From Myroides pelagicus (GTDB lineage Bacteria; Bacteroidota; Bacteroidia; Flavobacteriales; Flavobacteriaceae): DNA of 64,000 bases. Every line of letters begins with the position of its first letter. Position 1 is the stretch's first letter. The stretch covers positions 62,315-126,314 of the forward strand of contig NZ_WMJY01000003.1 in NCBI RefSeq assembly GCF_009711055.1, given 5' to 3'. This document shows, piece by piece, positions 56,457 to 64,000 of this stretch. The notes beneath the pieces are model-generated. The model did not search any database, was not told the DNA's origin, and saw only the letters and a program-made list of their open reading frames with translations. The position numbers and the translations under genes were made by a program.

Positions 56457-58589
56457 TTACAAATTATCTAGTTGATTTAACTTCTTATTTGAACTAATCG
56501 TCCACATAAAACCTATATACACAAATCGCGTTGCTGAAGCATTAATCTGATCCGGTTGTCCTCCTTGTTGCGCAAACTGATAGGCATACACAGGGTGACG
56601 TCCTAAAAGATTATTTACCGAAGCATATAGTATCTTCTGTGCACTTAATAGATAAGCCCAACTCAAACTCACGTCATGAATCGCACTACTCTTATATATT
56701 AGCTTATCAGCTGCATTTTTAGCATAGAATTCGCGAGGTGTGGCATAATGATAAGTCATACTTACTTGTAACTTCCATTGTTCTATCCAATACTTAGTTA
56801 CTACAGATAAGTCGTGCTTAGCTATATAGGAGGGCTGTATCCACTCGTTCCAATACATCTCTTTACGTTTAGAATCAATATAGGTATAAGTAATCCAATA
56901 TTCAAAATTCTTAAACGTACTATTGTCTTTCCAGAACAAATCGAATCCCTTCGCATAACCTTCTCCCAATTGAGAATACTCATTTGTTTTACCTATTGGA
57001 GTTAACAATAGTTTACTATAGTCTTTACAAAACACCTCAGCTCTTAGCATTCTCTTTTTAAACTCATAAGTATAATTAAGGATATAGTGATTTGCCTGCA
57101 TCCAGTCTTCTTGTTTCACATTCATACCTTGTTCTAAATTCATTGCTTGATTAAACACCCCGTATGAGAACGACAACTGCTGTTTTGCATTCAACTGAAA
57201 AGTTAGCATTGTTCGTGGCTCCAGTGTCCAATTTGAAATAGCCGAATACTTATTTGCTCTCACACCCATTCTCAATGAAAACCCACTCCTTAAATTCCAA
57301 TCACTTTCAAAAAACAATGCAAATCTAGTGGTATAAAAATTTCTATTTTCATAATCTCTCCTCATTCCTTTAGTCAAGTCTAGCTGCGCCAGCTGAACAT
57401 CTGCCCCAATAAAAGATCGCAAATTACCATTCCATTGATAAGACATCTTTATTTTTTGACTCAAATCCCAACGCTCTTTACCTATATGTCGCTCATTCTT
57501 ATCTCCAGTATAATCGACATACCCTACACCAGTTCCGACATCTAATCGCAAATAAGGAGAAAACCGCTTGAAATATAAACTATTCAAATACACATTCATA
57601 GACTGAAGAGCTAAAGTATCTACTTGCTGACTAGGCAACATCTCTTGCCTATAAGCCATCGAAGAATAATCTATCGCTGTATAAAGCTTATACCCTCCTT
57701 CTTTAAGTTCTCGTTTAAAAACAACTTCTGCAGAGGCTGTACTAAAAGGCTTTTGACTATCGTAACGCTGTTTTACTAATGCTGTATAAGCTCCCAAGTT
57801 AAGGTAGTTCAAATGATAAGAAAGAGAATTTTTTCCCCACTGATGAGTTTGCCCAAAACTACCACCTAAAATAGAAATAGAAACATCCTTACGTGATGCG
57901 TCAATATCATCAGCTGTATCTAACTGCAATACACCAGATAGTGCTTCTCCAAACTCCGCACTATATCCCCCTGCTAAGAAAGACATCCCTTTAAACAAAA
58001 AAGGATTAAACTTAGATCTCACTGGCACATTACCAACTGTTGCGGTATAGGGCTCAAAAACTCTTATCCCATTTACATATATCCCACTCTCGTCAGCCTT
58101 ACCTCCTCTGATCATTAACCGCCCATCTTCTCCATTTACCTGAGCTCCAGGCATTGTACCAATCACACCTACAATATTACCAGGACTGCCTGCCGTACTG
58201 ACAACATCCATGGCACTAAAATCAATACTCTCTACACGCTCTCTTTTGCGTTTACTCTTTGTCTTTATAATAATTTCTCCTAAAAGCCCCTCTTTCTCAA
58301 GCATCACAAAATCCTTGTGATAACTTTCACGTGTAACGATTACCTCCTCAATGTCTTCAAAATCATGATGAATTAAAACCAAGACATCATTGATAAGTGT
58401 ATCCTCTACTACAAAAGAGAAGTGCCCATTTGCATCCGACAAAACTCCCTCAAAACTATCTTTGAGATACACATTTACATTTTCAATTGGCTTATTCTTT
58501 ACATCGAACACTGTTCCCGATAAAGTAATTTTCTGAGCTTGTAATTCTCCGAAAAAAAGTAATAACAATAAACTTAATAATGCTTTCAT
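56457..58589 (-). CDS. TonB-dependent receptor with carboxypeptidase-like domain
   Basis: 710 residues. The signal MKALLSLLLLLFFGELQAQ leads into a carboxypeptidase-regulatory-like domain (LSGTVFDVKNKPIENVNVYL), then a plug with NIVGVIGTMPGAQVNGEDGRLMIRGG and a barrel of about 500 residues. It is shorter than SusC, has no SusD partner and is followed by a two-component system, so it may take up an iron complex, vitamin or peptide under that control. No TonB-box-like end was assigned. First gene of the cluster. Confidence 0.92.
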   Translation of the reverse strand: MKALLSLLLLLFFGELQAQKITLSGTVFDVKNKPIENVNVYLKDSFEGVLSDANGHFSFVVEDTLINDVLVLIHHDFEDIEEVIVTRESYHKDFVMLEKEGLLGEIIIKTKSKRKRERVESIDFSAMDVVSTAGSPGNIVGVIGTMPGAQVNGEDGRLMIRGGKADESGIYVNGIRVFEPYTATVGNVPVRSKFNPFLFKGMSFLAGGYSAEFGEALSGVLQLDTADDIDASRKDVSISILGGSFGQTHQWGKNSLSYHLNYLNLGAYTALVKQRYDSQKPFSTASAEVVFKRELKEGGYKLYTAIDYSSMAYRQEMLPSQQVDTLALQSMNVYLNSLYFKRFSPYLRLDVGTGVGYVDYTGDKNERHIGKERWDLSQKIKMSYQWNGNLRSFIGADVQLAQLDLTKGMRRDYENRNFYTTRFALFFESDWNLRSGFSLRMGVRANKYSAISNWTLEPRTMLTFQLNAKQQLSFSYGVFNQAMNLEQGMNVKQEDWMQANHYILNYTYEFKKRMLRAEVFCKDYSKLLLTPIGKTNEYSQLGEGYAKGFDLFWKDNSTFKNFEYWITYTYIDSKRKEMYWNEWIQPSYIAKHDLSVVTKYWIEQWKLQVSMTYHYATPREFYAKNAADKLIYKSSAIHDVSLSWAYLLSAQKILYASVNNLLGRHPVYAYQFAQQGGQPDQINASATRFVYIGFMWTISSNKKLNQLDNL

Positions 58590-58612
58590 AACAGACTATA
58601 TATTATTAACAA

Positions 58613-58630
58613 CAAACATAGCTCAGCTAT
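58613..58630 (-). promoter_or_regulatory. -7 box and overlapping palindrome before the TonB receptor gene
   Basis: TATGTTTG on the minus strand (58613-58620) fits TAnnTTTG, 23 bases before the start at 58589. The palindrome ATAGCTCAGCTAT (58618-58630) overlaps its upstream end, a place where an operator would block or recruit polymerase. Confidence 0.5.
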
Positions 58631-59566
58631 CTACTACCTGAAAAAATAGATACGCGAACGGTTGATTTATATACATGAACGGCAATACGCATCAATAATT
58701 CACGATTGACGCCCTACGGATAAAGTAGATTTAATCACTAGGCTAATTTCTTTGATGGAGTCAAAACTAGACTCTCCATAATAGTAAAGTTTGTTTCTTC
58801 TTGCGGATTTGTAAAAGCAATCAAAAAAATCTATAAAAAACTGTATATGTTACAAACATATCAATATGTTATCCAACATAAATACGGTTTAAAAACATAC
58901 TTTTTAAAGTGATAAACATTTGTGTCACTAAAGTAAAAAACACCAATAAGAAGGGGGCTTATTCTCTCATTTTGCCTTACTCACTTCATTCGTTTCGCTA
59001 TCAAAAACATAGCTAATCCCTGTATTTATATAGCTTCATATAGTATTTATTCGAATCTTCTTCGGTAAGATCCTCATTTTTCAGTACTTCGTCCGAAGGT
59101 TGTCCGAACAACACTTGTACAAACCTTTTCAATCACTCGAATTCATTGACTTCATTGATAGTTCGGAAATTATTGAATGAATATTTTAATTGAAAAATTA
59201 AGGCGTTTTGAGAACAATAAAAAACACCATTATTACAATTATTTATTCACAAGACTTACTTACCAATCTGACCTATACTAAAACAATAAATTGCACTCTA
59301 AGTCTAAAGGAGTAAACAAAAGAACTCTACGTTAAATATTAATAAAAAGAAAATCAAACACAAAAACTACCGCTTCAACTGGTATCCTTTATGCCTAACT
59401 ATATTGCCTCCGAGTACTTCTCCTCACAACAGATTTCTCGTGGAATATAAATCACGAACAAACTAGACTAACACATTAGAATCCTTCAAAAAAGAATCCT
59501 TCAAAACCAAACTACCACATTGATGGTATATTTACAGACAAAGAAGCAAAAAACAAGGATAATAGT
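58631..59566. other. Long divergent intergenic region
   Basis: About 940 bases between the TonB receptor and the first symporter. Noted items: an imperfect hairpin TGGAGTC...GACTCTCCA near 58757-58779, a possible decayed gene (59013-59190), a 15-bp tandem repeat (GAATCCTTCAAAA at 59479 and 59494) and two similar AACTACC...TGGTAT segments (59365 and 59510). No intact gene is supported. Confidence 0.55.
59013..59190 (-). pseudogene. Possible remnant of a decayed gene
   Basis: On the minus strand a 40-codon frame ends at 59013 and reads LKRFVQVLFGQPSDEVLKN then EDLTEEDSNKYYMKLYKYRD; upstream of one in-frame stop (59133-59135) the same frame continues FNNFRTINEVNEFE. The composition, with acidic Glu/Asp-rich stretches and few rare residues, looks like protein rather than intergenic noise. 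No start codon or promoter is seen and I do not recognise the family. Chance is not excluded. Confidence 0.35.
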
Positions 59567-59574
59567 TACCTTTG
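59567..59574 (+). promoter_or_regulatory. -7 box of the first symporter gene
   Basis: TACCTTTG, 45 bases before the ATG at 59620. No -33 TTG is apparent. Confidence 0.55.
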
Positions 59575-59619
59575 CATCTAATATTTTATTAAATTCATCA
59601 AAATTAGACAAATACACCT

Positions 59620-60774
59620 ATGAAGAAATTTCTAAATAATACAATAATAAGACTTTTACTGGGAGTAATTATAGGGTTATTAATAGGTCCATATCTAACT
59701 GAAGGGTTACTTCAAATAATCTTATCTACTAGACATATCCTTGGACAGATTATTCTATTTTTAGTACCGCTTATCATCTTGGGATTTGTCGTTTCTTCTA
59801 TAGCAAAACTTGATAAAAAGCACACAGGAATCATTGGGTTTGCCATTGTTATCGCTTATATGTCAAGTGTAGGGGCTGGTTTTTTCAGTAGTGCTTTGGG
59901 ATATAACATCATTCCTTATTTAGAAATAGAGAAAGACGTTGAAACACTTAAGGAGCTTCCTGAAATGCTATTTAAGCTAAATATACCACCTGTATTCGGA
60001 GTGATGACTTCATTGACATTAGCCTTAATGATTGGGATTGGGATTTTGTGGACAGGGTCAAAACCGTTAGAGCGTGCCTTTGACTCATTTAAAGAAATTG
60101 TGTTACTATTAGTCAATAAACTATTAATCCCCTTACTGCCATTCTACATTCTTGCTAACTTTGCTCTTCTGAGTTATGAAGGCTCAATACAATCACAACT
60201 ACCTGTATTCATCACTGTCTTAGGAGTAGTTATAGTTGCTCACTTTGTTTGGTTAGGTTTTTTATACACGATAGCTGGTATTTATTCCAAAAAGAACCCT
60301 TGGGAAGTTATTAAGCACTACCCACAAGCATATCTGACTGCAGTAGGTACAATGTCTTCGGCAGCAAGTTTAGGTATGGCATTATCATCAGCCCATAAAA
60401 GTAAAGTCCTAAAACCAGAAATATCAAATTTTACCATACCGTTCTTTTCGAATATCCATTTATGTGGATCAGTATTGACTGAAGTATTCTTTGTGATGAC
60501 CGTATCTCAAGTCTTATACGGAACTATCCCAAGCATTGGTACAATGATATTATTCATTGTATTACTGGGTATATTTGCAATTGGCGCACCAGGTGTCCCT
60601 GGTGGTACGGTAATGGCTTCTTTAGGAATTATTACTTCTGTGCTCGGTTTTGACGACGCAGGAATCGCACTTATACTAACCATATTTGCACTACAAGACA
60701 GCTTTGGTACAGCATGTAATATTGCTGGAGATGGAGCACTAAGTCTTATGGTGACCAAATACAGTGAAAAATAA
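59620..60774 (+). CDS. Dicarboxylate/amino acid:cation symporter (first copy)
   Basis: 384 residues with about eight transmembrane helices and two hairpin loops of the DAACS/SodiumDicarboxylate symporter family. AVGTMSSAASLGMAL is the serine-rich hairpin 1, PFFSNIHLCGSVLTEVFFVM helix 7, GAPGVPGGTVMASLGII hairpin 2, and DSFGTACNIAGDGALSLMV helix 8 with the substrate Asp and Asn-x-x-Gly-Asp. It imports an acidic amino acid or dicarboxylate with sodium or protons. The next gene is a close paralog 50 bases downstream. Confidence 0.9.
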   Translation: MKKFLNNTIIRLLLGVIIGLLIGPYLTEGLLQIILSTRHILGQIILFLVPLIILGFVVSSIAKLDKKHTGIIGFAIVIAYMSSVGAGFFSSALGYNIIPYLEIEKDVETLKELPEMLFKLNIPPVFGVMTSLTLALMIGIGILWTGSKPLERAFDSFKEIVLLLVNKLLIPLLPFYILANFALLSYEGSIQSQLPVFITVLGVVIVAHFVWLGFLYTIAGIYSKKNPWEVIKHYPQAYLTAVGTMSSAASLGMALSSAHKSKVLKPEISNFTIPFFSNIHLCGSVLTEVFFVMTVSQVLYGTIPSIGTMILFIVLLGIFAIGAPGVPGGTVMASLGIITSVLGFDDAGIALILTIFALQDSFGTACNIAGDGALSLMVTKYSEK

Positions 60775-60824
60775 ACAAAAACAAAGGGAGGAGTATATCT
60801 TCCCTTTTTTCATAGCTATACATC

Positions 60825-62003
60825 ATGCTGAAAAAATTAGCCAACAATACAATTGTACGATTACTAACAGGTGTCATTCTCGGCCTACTCCTAGGCCCTT
60901 ATCTAAGAGAAGGAATCCTACAAGTTATCCTATCAACTAAACATATCTTAGGGCAACTAATTTTATTCTTAGTACCCTTAATTATTTTAGGCTTCATTGT
61001 ATCCTCAATTGCTAAACTAGATAGAAAATCATCGTCTATTATAGGATTTTCACTCTTAATAGCCTATCTATCTAGTACAGGAGCAGGTTTATTTAGTGGA
61101 ACATTAGGATACACAATACTTCCTTGGCTGGACGTACCTACCACAGCATCCTTAGGAAAAGAACTCCCTACTATGCTATTCAAGCTAGATATCCCTCCAA
61201 TATTTGATGTGATGACTTCCCTAGTTTTAGCCCTAATGATTGGACTAGGTATTCTGTGGACACAGTCAAAACCACTAGAAATAGCTTTTGATCATTTCAA
61301 AGAGATTGTACTCCTCTTGGTCAACAAAATACTCGTCCCACTATTACCACTCTATATAGCTTGCAACTTTGCATTACTAAGCTATGTAGGAACCATACGA
61401 TCACAACTACCAATCTTCTTGATGGTAATCGTCATTGTGATACTAGCACATATTGTATGGATCATAACTCTCTATACCATAGCAGGAATATACGCTAAAA
61501 AAAATTCATGGGAAGTATTAAAGCACTATGGCTCTACTTATCTAACTGCACTAGGAACAATGTCTTCTGCAGCCACATTAGGAATAGCCCTACAGTCAGC
61601 AAATAAGAGTAAAATACTAAAACCTGAAATAACTAATTTCACTATACCCTTTTTCTCAAATGTTCACTTGTGTGGTGCTATGATTACAGAAACCTTTTTT
61701 GTCATGACCGTATCCTTAGTAATTTATGGGTATCTACCTGATGTGGGGACTCTAATCCTCTTTATCTTATTATTGGGAATATTTGCCTTGGGTGCTCCTG
61801 GAGTACCTGGTGGTGCATTAATGGCTTCACTGGGATTAATAACCTCCATGTTGGGATTTGATGATACTGGTATTGCACTAGTACTCACTATATTTGCATT
61901 GCAAGATAGCTTCGGAACAGCGTGTAATATTGTCGGAGATGGTGCATTGAGCCTAATGGCAACAACATTTAACGAAAGACAACAAAAAAGGGGAACTAAT
62001 TAG
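60825..62003 (+). CDS. Dicarboxylate/amino acid:cation symporter (second copy)
   Basis: 392 residues, closely similar to the preceding gene along its whole length (LLGPYLREGILQVILSTKHILGQLILFLVPLIILGF, SSAATLGIALQSANKSKILKPEITNFTIPFFSN), evidence of tandem duplication. Main differences are at the cytoplasmic loop near residues 90-110 and the C-terminal tail. The two copies could differ in substrate or affinity. The last codons and the stop lie inside the stem of the terminator, so translation and termination are physically linked here. Confidence 0.9.
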   Translation: MLKKLANNTIVRLLTGVILGLLLGPYLREGILQVILSTKHILGQLILFLVPLIILGFIVSSIAKLDRKSSSIIGFSLLIAYLSSTGAGLFSGTLGYTILPWLDVPTTASLGKELPTMLFKLDIPPIFDVMTSLVLALMIGLGILWTQSKPLEIAFDHFKEIVLLLVNKILVPLLPLYIACNFALLSYVGTIRSQLPIFLMVIVIVILAHIVWIITLYTIAGIYAKKNSWEVLKHYGSTYLTALGTMSSAATLGIALQSANKSKILKPEITNFTIPFFSNVHLCGAMITETFFVMTVSLVIYGYLPDVGTLILFILLLGIFALGAPGVPGGALMASLGLITSMLGFDDTGIALVLTIFALQDSFGTACNIVGDGALSLMATTFNERQQKRGTN

Positions 62004-62010
62004 TTCCCCT
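61987..62010. terminator. Palindromic terminator overlapping the stop codon
   Basis: AAGGGGAACTAA and TTAGTTCCCCTT form a perfect 24-bp palindrome that includes the stop codon TAG (62001-62003). It lies 24 bases before the stop of the convergent acyl-CoA dehydrogenase gene and may act in both directions. Confidence 0.8.
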
Positions 62011-62033
62011 TCTATATTTACAAATGATATTAA

Positions 62034-63176
62034 TTAATCCTTTAAGATATTACGTGAAATAACCAATTTTTGAATCTCCGTTGTTCCTTCTCCAATTGTA
62101 CATAACTTCGAATCACGGAAGAACTTCTCCACAGGAAAATCCTTAGTATAACCATATCCACCGTGGATCTGTATCGCTTCTGTAGAAACCTTCACACATA
62201 CTTCAGACGCATACATCTTAGCCATAGCACCGATCTTAGTCATCGGCTTATTGTTGTTTTTCAAGAAAGCAGCTTTATGTAATAATAACTCTGAACATTC
62301 AATTTCAGTCGCCATATCAGCTAATTTAAATCCGATAGCTTGAAATTCACTAATTGGCTTACCAAACTGTATTCTTTCTTTAGAATATTTAAGAGCCGCT
62401 TCATAAGCACCTTTAGCGATACCTAGTGACAACGCACCAATAGAAATACGTCCACCATCTAGCACTTTCATAGCTTGAATAAACCCACTCCCCACTTCAC
62501 CTAAACGGTTAGCATCAGGTACGCGACAGTTGTCAAAGATAAGTTCTGCTGTCTCAGACGCACGCATTCCTAATTTATTCTCCTTCTTACCACTAGAAAA
62601 CCCAGGAGTTCCCTTTTCTACTACAAAAGCAGTCATACCATGAGAATCACCTTTCTCACCAGTGCGAACTATAACTACAGCTACATTACCAGAAATAGCA
62701 TGGGTAATAAAGTTCTTAGCTCCGTTCAAGATCCAATGATCACCATCTTTCACAGCAGTAGTACTCATACCTCCAGCATCAGAACCAGTATTGTGCTCTG
62801 TCAATCCCCAAGCACCTATCCACTCACCCGTAGCTAGCTTTGGCAACCATCTTTTCTTTTGTTCGTCATTAGCAAAAGATAAAATGTGATTAGTACAAAG
62901 CGAATTATGTGCTGCAACAGATAGACCAATTGACGAATCCACTTTAGAGATCTCTTCAACAATTGTAATATATTCGTGGTACCCTAACCCTGATCCTCCG
63001 TACTCTTCAGGAACCAGAACGCCCATATATCCCATTTCTCCTAACTTCTTAAATAAGTCAACAGGGAAAATTTGAGCCTCGTCCCATTCCATAATAAAAG
63101 GACGAATATGTTGTTCTGAAAAGTCTCTTATAGATTGCGCAATCATAGCTTGCGTCTCATTGTATTCAAAATTCAT
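62034..63176 (-). CDS. Acyl-CoA dehydrogenase
   Basis: 380 residues of normal length. FAD site segments [16 protein letters not shown] and [34 protein letters not shown], and the C-terminal [19 protein letters not shown]...[17 protein letters not shown] with the probable catalytic Glu are present. It introduces the alpha-beta double bond in acyl-CoA during fatty or branched-chain acid breakdown, passing electrons to ETF. It starts 11 bases after the helix-hairpin-helix gene but has its own promoter inside that gene's end. Confidence 0.95.
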   Translation of the reverse strand: MNFEYNETQAMIAQSIRDFSEQHIRPFIMEWDEAQIFPVDLFKKLGEMGYMGVLVPEEYGGSGLGYHEYITIVEEISKVDSSIGLSVAAHNSLCTNHILSFANDEQKKRWLPKLATGEWIGAWGLTEHNTGSDAGGMSTTAVKDGDHWILNGAKNFITHAISGNVAVVIVRTGEKGDSHGMTAFVVEKGTPGFSSGKKENKLGMRASETAELIFDNCRVPDANRLGEVGSGFIQAMKVLDGGRISIGALSLGIAKGAYEAALKYSKERIQFGKPISEFQAIGFKLADMATEIECSELLLHKAAFLKNNNKPMTKIGAMAKMYASEVCVKVSTEAIQIHGGYGYTKDFPVEKFFRDSKLCTIGEGTTEIQKLVISRNILKD

Positions 63177-63187
63177 GGTTAATAGAT

Positions 63188-64000
63188 TTAATTCGTGAAA
63201 TCCAAATATAAACTAATTATATCTATTTTGTCAAGTGGGAAGTTTTCAATTTGTTTTAATTGTTCCTTATTTAAAATATCTTCGTTCATACTTCTATATT
63301 TAACAATTTCTCTAGCAATATAATAATTAAGATACGGAAGTGTTTTTAACTCATTGATAGAAGCTTTATTAACATTCATTTGAATCACTTGGGGAGGACT
63401 AAAAACTTTATAGTGCAAATACAATTGCTCAAGTACTTCATCCTTCAATCCATAGACAAACTTCAGCTGATCCATATGAACATATCCTCCATACTTCTCG
63501 CGATCCTTAATAATCTTTTCCGCATAGTAAGGACCTATCCCTCGAATTTTTTGTAGATCATCTACCGTGGCACTATTAATACAACTAGGCACTATATCCT
63601 TCTCTTTGATCACCGGATAACCTTGAGACTTAGTATAGCGCTTTGGATTATCAACCCAATCAGGAAACTTAAAATAGCGACTATATTTTGCCAACCATTC
63701 ATCAAACACTTTAGTTAATTGTTGAAACCCTTTAGCAGAATTCACGTATTTATTCAATGCTCTAAAGGCGTGTAAACGGTCAATCTCATCAACTGACGTT
63801 CCCAGCGTAAAGCCTTTATAGTCAGAAATAAAATTAGGGTTAAAAGGATAAATAGTATCACTCCGCTTTTGAGCAAGTAGCGCAAGACTATCCATTCGCT
63901 TCTCATACAAACTTATTTCTGATTCATTTAACTCAAGTAATTGAGTTACTGATGAAGAATTATTAAAACGATAGTGGTTATAAAAAAAAACACCTTGAAG
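63188..64000 (-). CDS. Helix-hairpin-helix (ComEA-like) protein, cut by window edge
   Basis: The frame is open to the right edge: upstream of the internal start it continues LQGVFFYNHYRFNNSSS, the end of a probable N-terminal membrane helix, so the true start lies beyond 64000. About 270 residues are visible. Two helix-hairpin-helix units are seen: NSATVDDLQKIRGIGPYYAEKIIKDREKYGG and NVNKASINELKTLPYLNYYIAREIVKYR. ComEA-type proteins bind DNA non-specifically at the membrane, as in natural uptake or repair; here the exact role is unknown. Confidence 0.85.
   Translation of the reverse strand, partial: LQGVFFYNHYRFNNSSSVTQLLELNESEISLYEKRMDSLALLAQKRSDTIYPFNPNFISDYKGFTLGTSVDEIDRLHAFRALNKYVNSAKGFQQLTKVFDEWLAKYSRYFKFPDWVDNPKRYTKSQGYPVIKEKDIVPSCINSATVDDLQKIRGIGPYYAEKIIKDREKYGGYVHMDQLKFVYGLKDEVLEQLYLHYKVFSPPQVIQMNVNKASINELKTLPYLNYYIAREIVKYRSMNEDILNKEQLKQIENFPLDKIDIISLYLDFTN
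63203..63234 (-). promoter_or_regulatory. Promoter of the acyl-CoA dehydrogenase gene inside the upstream CDS
   Basis: TTG (63232-63234), 21-base spacer, TATATTTG (63203-63210), 26 bases before the ATG. It lies within the last codons of the helix-hairpin-helix gene, so the dehydrogenase can be expressed independently. Confidence 0.65.

Noticed and set aside
59087..59112. Two adjacent small hairpins (CTTCGTCCGAAG and GTTGTCCGAACAAC)
   Set aside because: They coincide with codons of the possible decayed gene (FGQPSDEV) and have no T-run; chance or coding origin is as likely as function.
1..64000. CRISPR arrays, insertion sequences, prophage, rRNA genes
   Set aside because: No regular direct repeats with spacers, no transposase or phage proteins and no rRNA-like sequence were seen.

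Overview
The window is 64 kb of AT-rich chromosomal DNA from a member of the Flavobacteriaceae (Bacteroidota). The evidence is the SusC/SusD outer-membrane pair, a carboxypeptidase-regulatory-domain TonB receptor, the TAnnTTTG -7 promoter boxes (several with TTG 16-23 bases upstream), and the near absence of Shine-Dalgarno sequences before genes, with rpsU as the clear exception. Protein sequences look most like Myroides from memory; this was not checked by a search. Most genes are core genome. I see no insertion sequence, prophage, CRISPR array or rRNA.

Layout. 1-9.9 kb: mixed small genes, namely an edge-truncated M28-like peptidase, lipoproteins, an EamA transporter, a zinc-ribbon membrane protein, a secreted phosphatase/sulfatase-fold lipoprotein, a GNAT-HIT pair, an M17 aminopeptidase, a DUF2975 plus XRE-regulator module and a UbiA-like membrane protein. 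10-16.6 kb: gcvP and a Dna2-like nuclease-helicase, with an iteron-like repeat array between them. 17.3-26.7 kb: esterase, FabH-like synthase, a small membrane ORF, PAP2 phosphatase with a beta-barrel tail, second EamA transporter, flippase, family 2 glycosyltransferase and an MlaE/MlaF-type ABC pair. 26.7-32.8 kb (minus): an M28 peptidase-SDR-SprT-ManC run and the pdhA-pdhC operon. 33.8-38.5 kb: a susC-susD operon.

38.9-53.8 kb (minus) is the information-processing block: rpsU, xerC, hpf, tRNA-Thr(TGT), tRNA-Tyr, tRNA-Thr(GGT), tuf, tRNA-Trp, secE, nusG, rplK, rplA, rplJ, rplL, rpoB, rpoC and a DUF3467 gene, read in that order, with intercistronic hairpins before rpoB and rpoC. 53.8-58.6 kb (minus) is a TonB receptor, a secreted helical protein and a LytS/LytTR two-component pair. 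The right end holds two tandem sodium:dicarboxylate-type symporters, an acyl-CoA dehydrogenase and an edge-truncated helix-hairpin-helix protein.

The least explained signals are intergenic: (i) a diverged element present in two gaps on opposite strands (about 2.8-3.0 kb and 17.0-17.15 kb), one copy carrying a large imperfect palindrome; (ii) 20-bp iteron-like repeats with DnaA-box-like 9-mers at 13.08-13.14 kb; (iii) 11/22-bp phased repeats near 33.3 kb; (iv) an extended Shine-Dalgarno at rpsU, matching a known Flavobacteriales autoregulatory theme; and (v) a possible decayed gene near 59.1 kb. Coordinates and motif matches were read by eye; family calls come from motif recognition without database searches.
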